Part shown: positions 36,605 through 45,390 of the stretch, piece by piece
How the letters are laid out: every line of letters starts with the position of its first letter
Numbering within the stretch: position 1 is the stretch's first letter
Origin: Aliiroseovarius sp. M344
GTDB lineage: Bacteria > Pseudomonadota > Alphaproteobacteria > Rhodobacterales > Rhodobacteraceae
Direction: 5' to 3'
NCBI RefSeq assembly: GCF_025140835.1
Contig: NZ_CP081153.1
Location: 2,947,001 to 3,011,000 of the forward strand
Length of the DNA stretch: 64,000 nucleotides
Notes under the pieces: generated by a model
The model's database searches: none
Seen by the model: the letters and a program-made list of their open reading frames with translations, nothing else
Told to the model about the DNA's origin: nothing
Made by a program: the position numbers and the translations under genes

Positions 36605-37400
36605 GCCATCACCTTTGATCCTACTTATGCCCTTTGGCTATGCATTCGTGTCCCGCTATCATTGGCCACGCGATTTTGTCGTAAACGCTTTGACGGCGTG
36701 GGTGCCGGGGCTCATCCTTGTGGCGCATCTGGGTGACCTGACATACGGCGTTGCCGCGATGACGTATCTGCTGGGATATCTCGCGTTCATCAGCATCTAC
36801 GAGGTGGGATATCTGGCCAATGACACTTATGGGTTGCGCCACGACCCCACGCCCCGGCAACGCGTAGAGCTTATCCCATCGGCTGCCTTCACCCTCGCGT
36901 TTGTCGCCATTCGACTTACGGTGGTTCTGGCTGCCGCTGCAGCCTTGGGCGTCGCGATGGTGGGCCTATACTGGGCTTTCATTGCGGCCCTCGTTGCTGC
37001 GTTGATCGCCCATAACAGCCTGCGCGCTGTAGAGATGAAATTCTATACTTTCCTGCAATTGTCCCTGCTCAGATTCTCGCTTCCTGTCCTGCCGTTGCTG
37101 ATTATCGCCGGGGATACGGTCGCCATACTGATCGTGTTTGCAACTGCACTTTTGCTGTTCAGCTTGCCGCGGTTCCTGACGTATCTGGACGCAAAGGGCC
37201 GGCTGTCTTTACCCGAGCGCAAGGCGCGTAGCTATCATCTTAGAACGCATATCGCTGTCTTCCCACTGATCACACTGTTGACCATTCTAACCGCCGAGCC
37301 TGCTCCAATGATCTGCTTGGTATGGGGGCTGGTCGTCCAAAGCATCTATGTGGCACGCGGCGCGGTGCCTTGGCGCGGGCAGGATGTGGCGCAACCGTGA
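36582..37400 (+). CDS. Polytopic membrane protein, possibly a divergent UbiA-type prenyltransferase
   Basis: A 272-residue protein with about 8-9 transmembrane helices. The cytoplasmic loop YEVGYLANDTYGLRHDPTPR resembles the first Asp-rich polyprenyl-phosphate site of UbiA transferases (NDxxDxxxD-like), but the Asp spacing is degenerate and no clear second Asp site is seen. Genomic pairing with a HAD protein supports the UbiA idea, since decaprenyl-phosphate phosphoribosyltransferase-like proteins are often linked to HAD domains. The start could also be at the Met at 36627. Moderate to low certainty about function; membrane topology is clear. Confidence 0.6.
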   Translation: MPKPCATRPSPLILLMPFGYAFVSRYHWPRDFVVNALTAWVPGLILVAHLGDLTYGVAAMTYLLGYLAFISIYEVGYLANDTYGLRHDPTPRQRVELIPSAAFTLAFVAIRLTVVLAAAAALGVAMVGLYWAFIAALVAALIAHNSLRAVEMKFYTFLQLSLLRFSLPVLPLLIIAGDTVAILIVFATALLLFSLPRFLTYLDAKGRLSLPERKARSYHLRTHIAVFPLITLLTILTAEPAPMICLVWGLVVQSIYVARGAVPWRGQDVAQP

Positions 37401-38467
37401 TATATGTCGCCATCTTCCTTGCATTGATTGCGCTTCGGCTTGCCACGGCCCGCCATCCCCGGCTGCGTGATCAAACCTATCCCATCCTATTGGCCACCTT
37501 GTTCGTTTTCGCGGCGTTCCGGCTTGAGGTTGGCTGCGACTGGAACGGGTATTACCGCCACTTTCTGATCCAACTCGACCTCGGCTTTACCGACGCCCTA
37601 AACAACCGCGAGCCAATATGGTGGGCGCTGGTGCAACTCATCGGGCAGTTGGGTTTAGGGTATCCATGGCTCAATGTCGCGTCGGCAGCGATTTTTTTCG
37701 CGGGCGTGCATGTCCTTGCGCGCCAGCAGCTCGATCGGCTGGGCTTCTTGATCCTTCTGTTTCCTGTCCTCACCCTCAACATGCCAATGTCCGGTATCCG
37801 GCAAGCAGCTTCGATTGGCATGATGTGCATGGCATTTGCGGCCTTCAATCAGGGTCGAACAGTGCGGTTCACCATTCACACCCTGATCGCCACCGGCATT
37901 CATGCGGGCGCAGGCGTTTTCTTGTTGATGGCCCCGTTGGTGGGGCGTGGCTGGATCAAAGCGCGGGTGTTTTCATCGTTGGTTCTGGCCGTGCCGGGTG
38001 TGTTCTTACTGGCTTCCGGCGACAGTGCTCAGCTTGCCATATCACGTTATGTCAATACAGGGGTCGACGCGCATGGTGCATTATATCGTGCGGGGCTGCT
38101 GGCACTGACGGCAGCGTTGTTTTTCATCATTCTGCGCCCCGCATGGCACGCGCGGTTTGGGTTTGACTACCGGCTATCGGTGCTGGGCGGATTGCTGATG
38201 CTGGCCACACTTCCGCTGGTTGGAGTCTCCAGCGTGATCGCCGACCGAATCGCCTATTTTCTTGTGCCGCTACAGGCCGTTGTTCTGGCGCGCATTCCAT
38301 ATCTTGGTCTCGGCACGGCGGGTGCCATCCTATCCGCAGCGTCTTACGCGGTGTTGTTGGTGATGCTGGCTGTCTGGGCGATTTACTCGACCCATTTTCA
38401 TTACTGCTATCTGCCCTATGACACCTGGCTTTTTGCTTTGCCCGAGATCTATCAACTTCCAAACTGA
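37397..38467 (+). CDS. EpsG-family / Wzy-like polysaccharide polymerase
   Basis: A 356-residue integral membrane protein with about ten helices. FAAFRLEVGCDWNGYYRHF (near residue 40) and the later LNMPMSGIRQAASIGMMCMAF stretch are the signature regions of EpsG-family polymerases, in which the RxxGxDW-type and SGxRQ motifs recur. These proteins polymerise lipid-linked repeat units in the periplasm. Translation probably starts at GTG 37397, overlapping the previous stop (GTGA); the 25 upstream codons are out of character. Confidence 0.82.
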   Translation: MIYVAIFLALIALRLATARHPRLRDQTYPILLATLFVFAAFRLEVGCDWNGYYRHFLIQLDLGFTDALNNREPIWWALVQLIGQLGLGYPWLNVASAAIFFAGVHVLARQQLDRLGFLILLFPVLTLNMPMSGIRQAASIGMMCMAFAAFNQGRTVRFTIHTLIATGIHAGAGVFLLMAPLVGRGWIKARVFSSLVLAVPGVFLLASGDSAQLAISRYVNTGVDAHGALYRAGLLALTAALFFIILRPAWHARFGFDYRLSVLGGLLMLATLPLVGVSSVIADRIAYFLVPLQAVVLARIPYLGLGTAGAILSAASYAVLLVMLAVWAIYSTHFHYCYLPYDTWLFALPEIYQLPN

Positions 38468-38476
38468 GGTTATCCG

Positions 38477-39628
38477 ATGCGAGTCCTATTGACCGTAAAC
38501 GCTTCTTGGAATGCCCTGAATTTTCGGCGCCCGGTTATCGAGGCACTGCTGAAACAAGGTCACCACGTCACTGTTTTAGCGCCCCTTGACAACGCGGCGC
38601 ACGCTTTGCGGGCGTTGGGGTGCGAGGTGGTGGACCTAAGCATGGACGTGCAAGGCTTGTCACCGCGCCAAGACGCCAAGTTGGTGGGGCGATTTACCCG
38701 GCATTTTGCGACCCTCAGGCCAGATGTAATCCTCAGCTATACGGTAAAGAACAACATTTTTGGTGCCGTCGCTGCGAAGCGGATGGGTATACCTTTCTTG
38801 CCTAATATTTCGGGCCTTGGGACGGGGTTTTTATCAGGCGGCGCGCTCAGGTTGGTGGTCGAAACGCTGTACCGCTTTGCTTTCCGAGGCCTGCCAGTCC
38901 TGTTCTTTCAGAACCCGGACGACCGGGATCTGTTCTTGAACCGAAAGCTGATAACGTCAAATCAACCGCGCCTTTTGCCCGGGTCCGGGGTTGATCTGAG
39001 CCATTTCGCGCCCGCGCCGCTACCGCGTAGCCGGGATACCGTCTTTTTGATGATTTCGCGGTTGCTGCGTGACAAGGGTGTAGGCGAGTATGTCGAGGCC
39101 GCGCGTCGTATCCGGGCCACCCGCAATGATCTGCGGTTTCAGATCCTAGGCTCGGTCGATGCGGCCAATCGATCTGCACTTTGTGTCACAGATCTGAACC
39201 GCTGGATAAAAGATGGCACTATCGAGCACTTGGGCGAACACTCCGATGTCCGACCCCATATCGCACAGGCGGATTGCGTGGTTCTGCCATCTTACCGTGA
39301 GGGGGCGCCACGCACATTGCTGGAAGCCGCAAGCATGGCTCGCCCCGTGATCACCACCGATGTGCCGGGCTGTCGGCATGTGGTAGACGATCAGGTCACA
39401 GGCCTTTTATGCGCCGTGCGTGATGTTGAAAGCCTGAGGCAAAGGGTCGAGTTGTTTGCTGACATGCCGACCCATGCCCGCCTTATGATGGGCGCTGCGG
39501 GTCGAGAGAAGATGTTGCGAGAATTTGACCAATCCATCGTCGTCGAGGCCTACTTAACGGCCATCGCGGATCTGACATCTGGCTCAGTTGGAACCACGCG
39601 CCAGACTGCGTCCCAATTGCGCGCATGA
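38477..39628 (+). CDS. Glycosyltransferase family 4 protein (PglA/CapM-like)
   Basis: A 383-residue GT-B glycosyltransferase. The N-terminal LLTVNASWNALNFRRPVIEAL and the PNISGLGTGF loop are typical of the branch with PglA, which adds GalNAc to a lipid-linked sugar. The C-terminal donor region reads SRLLRDKGVGEYVEAARR and LPSYREGAPRTLLEAASMARPVITTDVPG. It is the last gene of the run beginning at the UDP-HexNAc dehydrogenase, with a short 9-bp gap from the polymerase gene. Sugar specificity unknown. Confidence 0.88.
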   Translation: MRVLLTVNASWNALNFRRPVIEALLKQGHHVTVLAPLDNAAHALRALGCEVVDLSMDVQGLSPRQDAKLVGRFTRHFATLRPDVILSYTVKNNIFGAVAAKRMGIPFLPNISGLGTGFLSGGALRLVVETLYRFAFRGLPVLFFQNPDDRDLFLNRKLITSNQPRLLPGSGVDLSHFAPAPLPRSRDTVFLMISRLLRDKGVGEYVEAARRIRATRNDLRFQILGSVDAANRSALCVTDLNRWIKDGTIEHLGEHSDVRPHIAQADCVVLPSYREGAPRTLLEAASMARPVITTDVPGCRHVVDDQVTGLLCAVRDVESLRQRVELFADMPTHARLMMGAAGREKMLREFDQSIVVEAYLTAIADLTSGSVGTTRQTASQLRA

Positions 39629-39817
39629 ACCCTTGCCTACTCGATTACTGACGCGCCGCAATTCGGCAACACAATCGGCCGACCACACTTTCTATCAAAA
39701 CAACCTATGGTTTTTTTAATGCCAATCTTTTGCAATCTTGATATGTATAGACCAAACACACAATCCCTGCTTGCCGGGACAGATTTCAGTCCTTGGCTCT
39801 GATCAACAGAGGAACCC

Positions 39818-41185
39818 ATGCCCCATAACGGACTGCGCGCTTTTCTTCTGGGCACAAGCCTTCTTTTGATGGGATGCGGTGTGACCTATCACAGCCCGAC
39901 GGTACAAAGTCAGGCCGCTGGTTTGAACGTGCAAGTGGTGCAGATCACCGCAAGCTCGGTCAAGCAAGCAAACCGCGCACCTTACAGCCCCATAGACCTG
40001 CCCGACGCGTTTCATTCGGTTGCCAGTGGATCCGGCATGCGCGGGATGGGCGCAATGCCCGACATCCCGCAAGGCCCTGGTCAATCGCGCCAAAAAATCG
40101 CCACCAATCTTCCCGCACAGGTGACCGCGCCTCGATACAAAATCGGAGTTGGCGACGTCGTGGTTATGGTGACCAAAAACTCCGCCAGTACAATCGAAGA
40201 GCTGGGCGGACTCCTCACCGCGCAGACTCAACGGCAGGGGTTTACAGTGCGCGACAACGGGATGATCTCGCTTCCCGACATCGGCCAGGTCAATATCGCC
40301 GGCAAAACTCTGGAAGACGCAGAAGACGCCCTATTCCAAGCCCTCGTTGCGAAAAAGATCGATCCGGCCTTCAGCTTGGAAATCACCGAGTTCAACTCGC
40401 AGCACGTCGCAGTTGGCGGGAAAGTTGCACGGACAGGTCTTGTGCCAGTCGCCTTGAAACCCCTGCGATTGGCCGACGCACTGGCGCAGGCAGGCGGCGT
40501 TACGGCGACCGACGTGGACACCACTCTGGTTCGGCTCTATCGCAACGGAACACTATATCAAGTGCCCGCCAGCGCTCTTCGTTCAGATGCGCGTGCCCGC
40601 GATCTGACCCTGCTGCCCGGCGACGCGATCTATGTTGATGAGAACTACAACTTTGACCGCGCGATGGCCTTTTACGAGACGCAGATTGCCGCGATAAGCA
40701 TGAAACGCAGCGCACGCCTTCAAGCCATTTCGGAACTAGAAGCCGAGATGGCCGTGCAGCGCAGCGCCCTTGACGAACGACGCTCCAGCTTCTCTGCCCG
40801 CCGCGAGTTGGGGGCAGAGAAGCGTGACTATGTTTATCTTGCTGGCGAGGTCGCACAGCAGGGTCGCGTCGCCTTGCCTTATGGGCGTCAAGCAAGTCTG
40901 GCAGATGTGCTTTATGACGAGGGTGGATTTGATACGCGAACTGGTGACCCGGCTCAGATTTATGTGATCCGCCCCGGATCTGGCGCGGATGAAACCAAAG
41001 TCACCGCTTGGCATCTGGATGCCACCAACGTGATCAACCTGACGCTGGCCACCCGGATGCAAATGCGCCCCAATGACATCGTTTTCATCGAAGAACAGCC
41101 GATCACCAAGTGGTCGCGCGCCTTCGAACAAGCCTTCCCGATCCTGATCAACAAGTCAGTGAATGGCGACAGCGGCATCCCTTAA
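39818..41185 (+). CDS. Polysaccharide export outer-membrane lipoprotein (Wza-type)
   Basis: A 455-residue protein with a lipoprotein signal (lipobox LMGC, Cys near residue 20). A polysaccharide export domain (YKIGVGDVVVMVTKN, about 105-200) and two SLBB-type domains (VAVGGKVARTGLVPV and VYLAGEVAQQGRVALPYG) follow. It forms the outer-membrane and periplasmic channel for exopolysaccharide or capsule export and works with the Wzc-type kinase encoded convergently next to it. A 189-bp gap with a T-rich stretch precedes it, so it may have its own promoter. Confidence 0.92.
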   Translation: MPHNGLRAFLLGTSLLLMGCGVTYHSPTVQSQAAGLNVQVVQITASSVKQANRAPYSPIDLPDAFHSVASGSGMRGMGAMPDIPQGPGQSRQKIATNLPAQVTAPRYKIGVGDVVVMVTKNSASTIEELGGLLTAQTQRQGFTVRDNGMISLPDIGQVNIAGKTLEDAEDALFQALVAKKIDPAFSLEITEFNSQHVAVGGKVARTGLVPVALKPLRLADALAQAGGVTATDVDTTLVRLYRNGTLYQVPASALRSDARARDLTLLPGDAIYVDENYNFDRAMAFYETQIAAISMKRSARLQAISELEAEMAVQRSALDERRSSFSARRELGAEKRDYVYLAGEVAQQGRVALPYGRQASLADVLYDEGGFDTRTGDPAQIYVIRPGSGADETKVTAWHLDATNVINLTLATRMQMRPNDIVFIEEQPITKWSRAFEQAFPILINKSVNGDSGIP

Positions 41186-41237
41186 GGCGTTTCGTGCGTT
41201 TTGCCAAAAACTGGTGTCGCAGTTTTCTCGAAACGCT
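41186..41237. terminator. Nested palindrome between convergent export genes
   Basis: An outer stem GGCGTTTCG (41186-41194) with CGAAACGCT (41229-41237) encloses an inner hairpin AAAACTG (41207-41213) with CAGTTTT (41220-41226). It fills the whole space between the two convergent stops and is suited to bidirectional termination. Its layout also resembles a dispersed intergenic palindrome. Confidence 0.6.
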
Positions 41238-43349
41238 TTAGGTTGCGGAGTAATAGCCTTCAGCCACCCTGGAATATGCCGGGTTGGTTTCCCCGTATCC
41301 ATACCGCGCCAATTCGACCGGCTTGACCTGAGACAAGACCATCCCTGTCACGCCACAGTGCGCCAACTCAAACTGCCGCAACCCTTCGGCTACCTGACGG
41401 CCTGTTGTCTTGTCCCAACCCACCATGAAAAGAACCGCATCGGCGTGGCGCGCGATCACTCTTGCGTCTGGCACTACAAGCACAGGCGGGCTGTCGATGA
41501 CAATGATGTCATAGCTCGCGCGCGCCGTTTTCATCAGTTCTTCGAACCGACGCGAGGCAAAAATATCTGCGGCACTGGATTGCGACGTTTCCCCTAACAG
41601 CACATCGGCGACCAAGGCTGGAACGTGCTGCACGGCGTCTGATAGGGACACCTCGCCCGCCAATACGGAAACGATCCCACCTTTTGAGGTCGAAGGAAAA
41701 TACCGCGCCAGTGTCCGGCGGCGAATGTCACCTTCGATCAACAAAACGCGCTTGCCCAGACCAGCCAGATTCTGCGCCAAAGCAACTGCGTGCGTGGTCT
41801 TCCCTTCACCTGGCAATGCTGAGGCCGTCAAGATGACTTGGGGCGGCTGGTCGATGTTCGACATCAAAAGCGAGGTGCGCAGGTTGCGAATGGCTTCGAC
41901 GGAGGCGGCGGTGGGGTGTTGGGCCAGGAACTGCACCAGTTCACTACGATCATCGACGGGAAAGACAGGGATTTGCCCCATAACAGGCCTGCCGGTCGCT
42001 TCCTCCAATTCGTCCGCAGTCCGAAACCCGGAATGAATGAATTGCTTAGACAAAACATAAATACTCGCCACGGTCATCCCAACCAGCATCGACAGCAACA
42101 TGATCCATGCCTTCCGGGGCGATTGATAAGTGCCCGCCGCCGCCGCCGAAAGCACACGCGCATCCGCCTGCTGCAATCCCCGAAGCGTACTGGCCTCTTT
42201 TAGCCGCGACAAAAGCGTTTCATATAGGACACGTGTCGCTTGGGCTTCACGTTCCAGCTGATGCAACTGGGCTAGGCCGTCGCCTTGTGTCGCGACGGTT
42301 GCCTCTAGCTCGTCAACTGACCGTTCAAGCGCTGACAGCTGCAACACCAACCGCTGCCGCGCTGTATGGAACTGGGCTTCGATCTGACCCAAGCGCACGT
42401 CAATCTGGGAAGCGTTTGCCAGGATTTTCTGGTCCGTAAGAAGGTTGGAAAGCTCTGCGTCGCTTGTCAGGGCTGCGATGGCGGCAATATCTCCAGACTG
42501 CCGAAACTGGTCAAATTGCTGCGCGTTGCTTTCAGCCTGTCGCGCCTTTTGGCTCAGGTCCGCCAGCCGCGCTCGCGCATCTTTCAGTCTTGCGTTGGTT
42601 AATGCCAGCGCTTCGACCGAGGTCAGCTCCATTCGCGCCTTGAGGCCAGAAATTGCGTCTTCACTCGCAGCCAAATCTTGTTGCAAGCTACCGACGCGCT
42701 GAGACAGCCACCTGACCGCATCCTCGGCTGCTGCAAATTTCGTATCCACCTGATCCTGAAGGTAAAGACGGGCCAGGCCATTGGCCATTTGAGCGGCCTT
42801 CTCGCGATCCTCAGACGTTATCGAAATCGAAAAAATGTGGGTGTTTCGTTGCACCCTTGCCGAGATGGCATCCCGCACATTTCGCACCACCTGATCCAGT
42901 TGCTCTGCTTCTAAAGCAACAGCAGTTGGACGCAGCGACGATGAAGTCGAGCCAGCGCTGCGCCGCAATACGGGATTGAATTCCGGATCACCAGCCAGCG
43001 CAAGCTCGTCAATCAGATCCAGTACCAGCCCTCGCGATTCAATAATGTGGAGTTCAGTGTTCATGTCGGTTTGATCTGCAGGCAAATCTTGAATGCCAAC
43101 CGTCTGTCTGGTCACCGGATCGCTTGGTTGTTTTAGAACCAGCAAAGTCGTCGCCGCGTATTTGGGTCGTGCGACACCGAAACTGTAAATGCCACTTAAC
43201 ACCAGACTGAGCACGCCAACAGCAGCAATCAGTCTGCGCCCGCGCCAAAGGGCACGCGCAATGCGAACGAGATCCAGATCGTGGGTGCCAGGCTGGTCAT
43301 GCTGCGCTACGGCACCATAAGGGCCCGCAAAGCCGTGCTGTATGTTCAT
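41238..43349 (-). CDS. Polysaccharide co-polymerase / tyrosine autokinase (Wzc-type)
   Basis: A 703-residue inner-membrane protein. The Wzz-type domain is at about 25-130 with a first helix near 40. A periplasmic coiled-coil region covers about 165-410 and a second helix WIMLLSMLVGMTVASIYVLS. The cytoplasmic BY-kinase domain has Walker A ASALPGEGKTT, Walker A' VLLIEGDIRR and Walker B IIVIDSPP. The C-terminal tail is Tyr-rich (YGYGE, NPAY, EGYY), the usual autophosphorylated cluster. It controls chain length and export with the Wza-type protein. It is followed 43 bp upstream in transcription order by the initiating sugar transferase gene. Confidence 0.92.
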   Translation of the reverse strand: MNIQHGFAGPYGAVAQHDQPGTHDLDLVRIARALWRGRRLIAAVGVLSLVLSGIYSFGVARPKYAATTLLVLKQPSDPVTRQTVGIQDLPADQTDMNTELHIIESRGLVLDLIDELALAGDPEFNPVLRRSAGSTSSSLRPTAVALEAEQLDQVVRNVRDAISARVQRNTHIFSISITSEDREKAAQMANGLARLYLQDQVDTKFAAAEDAVRWLSQRVGSLQQDLAASEDAISGLKARMELTSVEALALTNARLKDARARLADLSQKARQAESNAQQFDQFRQSGDIAAIAALTSDAELSNLLTDQKILANASQIDVRLGQIEAQFHTARQRLVLQLSALERSVDELEATVATQGDGLAQLHQLEREAQATRVLYETLLSRLKEASTLRGLQQADARVLSAAAAGTYQSPRKAWIMLLSMLVGMTVASIYVLSKQFIHSGFRTADELEEATGRPVMGQIPVFPVDDRSELVQFLAQHPTAASVEAIRNLRTSLLMSNIDQPPQVILTASALPGEGKTTHAVALAQNLAGLGKRVLLIEGDIRRRTLARYFPSTSKGGIVSVLAGEVSLSDAVQHVPALVADVLLGETSQSSAADIFASRRFEELMKTARASYDIIVIDSPPVLVVPDARVIARHADAVLFMVGWDKTTGRQVAEGLRQFELAHCGVTGMVLSQVKPVELARYGYGETNPAYSRVAEGYYSAT

Positions 43350-43392
43350 TCAAGGACCCTCGTGAATTTTGTGACTATGGACGCGCACGCCG

Positions 43393-44052
43393 CTATCGTC
43401 CCTTAAGGCCGGTGACCGTCAGAAGCGTCCGCCAGAAGATCCAAGCTTCGAACCCTAGACTGCGATTGGCGATATAGTGGAGGTCAGCCTCAACCTTCTT
43501 AACCGTCGCCTCGGTGCCTTCTGCATAACCTATTTCGGTCTGCGCGAAGCCACTGATGCCCGGCAGCACAGCATGGCGGTCCCTGTAACCGGGAATGTTG
43601 TTTAAAAAAGTAATTGCGTGATCATAACAATCGGGCCGCGGGCCGATCAGGCTCATCTCCCCTCGCAAGACATTAATGATCTGGGGAAGTTCATCCAGCC
43701 GGCTCTGGCGCAACATCGCGCCCAAAAGGGTGATCCGCTCTTTTTCAAGCGGATCGTTCGCACCACGGCTGCGGCGGGATGGCGTCATCGAACGAAACTT
43801 CAACGCCATAAATGGAACGCAGTTCCGGCCCATCCGCGGCTGCATGAACAGGACTGGTCCAGGATTGACAGCCCAGTTCGCCAGCAAAAGAAAGGCCGCG
43901 ACTACACATAGAATAGGAAGAAGAAGCAGGCTGAAACCGAGATCGAAAGCGCGTTTGCAAATGGCGAACCCTAACGGCGTACCAACGACAGGTTTCGCCT
44001 GTGTGGGATCCAAGCATCTTAATTGGCTCGGGGTTGTGCCGAAATCGTACAT
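43393..44052 (-). CDS. Undecaprenyl-phosphate sugar phosphotransferase (ExoY-like)
   Basis: A 219-residue bacterial sugar transferase with one N-terminal membrane-associated helix (LGFSLLLLPILCVVAAFLLL). Conserved segments are GPVLFMQPRMGRNCVPFMALKFRSM, LRQSRLDELPQIINVLRGEMSLIGPRP and LPGISGFAQ, the core of the polyprenyl-phosphate hexose-1-phosphate transferase family. It starts the lipid-linked repeat unit. Length matches monotopic ExoY-type enzymes, not the long WcaJ type. It is transcribed with the Wzc-type gene. Confidence 0.93.
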   Translation of the reverse strand: MYDFGTTPSQLRCLDPTQAKPVVGTPLGFAICKRAFDLGFSLLLLPILCVVAAFLLLANWAVNPGPVLFMQPRMGRNCVPFMALKFRSMTPSRRSRGANDPLEKERITLLGAMLRQSRLDELPQIINVLRGEMSLIGPRPDCYDHAITFLNNIPGYRDRHAVLPGISGFAQTEIGYAEGTEATVKKVEADLHYIANRSLGFEAWIFWRTLLTVTGLKGR

Positions 44053-44155
44053 GAACTTTCTTATGGTTGTATTTTCTGTCTAAATGATCTCCTTTAGGTT
44101 GTTAGCACGATTTTAGTAAACTGCAAAACAATTTGATCTTCGCCAGACAAGCTGA

Positions 44156-44183
44156 GCTTTCTGCCGCAAACACGGCAGAAAGC
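44156..44183 (-). terminator. Hairpin after the spike operon
   Basis: An 11-bp perfect stem GCTTTCTGCCG / CGGCAGAAAGC with a 6-base loop begins 6 bp after the last spike-operon stop. No T run follows on that strand, so it may act as a weak terminator or a 3'-end stabiliser. Confidence 0.6.
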
Positions 44184-44188
44184 GGCAA

Positions 44189-44581
44189 TTAGTCCTCTGT
44201 CGGCACCGGGGACAGGCCAAGCAAGGGTATAGCCAACGCGGCATCAAGCCCGATGACGGCAACCAACAGATCAGCGCTCAGACTGGGAAAGCTGCCCGGG
44301 GACAGGGGCGACCAAATTTGCAGTGCGGCCTGAGCAATCGAAGCTGCAACAACATCCGCGTGTTGTGAATGGTCTGGTGCCCGCAATGGCTCTGCGGCCA
44401 CTTGCGGAAAATGTGACCCGGCAAGCAGGGACGCCAACGCAAAGCGCTCGCCCTGACCATCTTCCCATGTTGCACTGCCAAAAGTCTTGGCATCCGCTGG
44501 AGTGTTGCCCACACACAAAGCGAACTGATTTGCCTCGGCAATCAAGTCTACGGGGCAAGCAATGGTGATACGAATGCTCAT
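44189..44581 (-). CDS. Hypothetical protein, third gene of the spike-like operon
   Basis: A 130-residue protein without signal peptide or membrane helix. It is Ala-rich in the middle with a hydrophobic C-terminal part (LSADLLVAVIGLDAALAIPLL). I do not recognise a named family; similar short proteins occur beside phage-like or GTA-like fibre genes in Rhodobacteraceae (recollection). Its ATG overlaps the stop of the LamG-like gene by 4 bp, so it is translationally coupled and probably works with it, for example as a fibre chaperone or tip component (inference). Confidence 0.65.
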   Translation of the reverse strand: MSIRITIACPVDLIAEANQFALCVGNTPADAKTFGSATWEDGQGERFALASLLAGSHFPQVAAEPLRAPDHSQHADVVAASIAQAALQIWSPLSPGSFPSLSADLLVAVIGLDAALAIPLLGLSPVPTED

Positions 44582-45390
44582 AGTGGTCCTTCCATCTGGG
44601 TTGCCAGCCACGCTTCAAGTTCAGCAATTTGCGCCAGATCGGGTTGCGTCGCTGCCGCAGTCCACACCTGCAATCCAAACAGGCGAAACGCGCCGGGGAT
44701 ACTGCCTGTTACAACGCCCAGCCCAACGCGAAGGGGGTGCAATCCAATGGACTGGGTAGTCAGATTTTGACTTGTGTTGATGACAACCACGCCATTCAGG
44801 CGCGCAGCAATATGACCAGCCGTTGCCTGAACCGTCACCACATTCCGTTCGTGATTTCCCCAAACCGACGGTGACGCAACATTGGTGGCCGACACACCCT
44901 GCTGTGCCATGCGGGAGTAATATTGAAAGCGGTCAATGTTTGGTCGAACGCCTGCTGACATGCCGTTTGTGCTTGAATGGCTGATCTCAGCAATATTCAC
45001 GCGGGCTGTGCCCGACGTCGACAGCATTTGATATCCCAACACCATAGTTACCGGGTTTTTCACATCAAATGCAGCAGCGGTCAGAAGCCCATCATCGACG
45101 CCATCGGCCTCGACCCAATGGGTGGTGCCGTCCGTTCGATAGGTTGGTCGCGCTGCGCTGATCGCCTGTGACAGATCATGCCCGTTTGACGACAAATCTT
45201 TCCAAAGACCAACCGGCTGACTGTCAGCCGTAACAGCCAACGTGCCAGCCTGATCCTGAAACAATCCGTCAATCCGTGACGGGTCGAAAAAAACAGACGG
45301 AGAGAAGTCCAAGGGTGAAAACGGCGTCGGCGTGGACCCCGAAGGCCGGCGCAGTGCAAGCGCCGGAATATCATAGCCCAATCCCATCAT
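44578..45390 (-). CDS. LamG-like fibre protein, GTA head-spike (GhsB-like) candidate
   Basis: A 270-residue protein. The segment FFDPSRIDGLFQDQAGT, then VGLWKDLSSNGHDLSQ and TTHWVEADGVDDGL, is the typical start of concanavalin/LamG-type jelly-roll domains on phage-like adhesins. The rest continues as beta-rich sequence to a C-terminal QIAELEAWLATQ helix. Position directly after a spike-base gene matches the rcc01079-rcc01080 pair of Rhodobacter capsulatus, whose products form capsule-binding spikes on gene transfer agent heads. Homology to rcc01080 is inferred from position and fold, not from alignment. It overlaps both neighbouring genes. Confidence 0.7.
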   Translation of the reverse strand: MMGLGYDIPALALRRPSGSTPTPFSPLDFSPSVFFDPSRIDGLFQDQAGTLAVTADSQPVGLWKDLSSNGHDLSQAISAARPTYRTDGTTHWVEADGVDDGLLTAAAFDVKNPVTMVLGYQMLSTSGTARVNIAEISHSSTNGMSAGVRPNIDRFQYYSRMAQQGVSATNVASPSVWGNHERNVVTVQATAGHIAARLNGVVVINTSQNLTTQSIGLHPLRVGLGVVTGSIPGAFRLFGLQVWTAAATQPDLAQIAELEAWLATQMEGPL

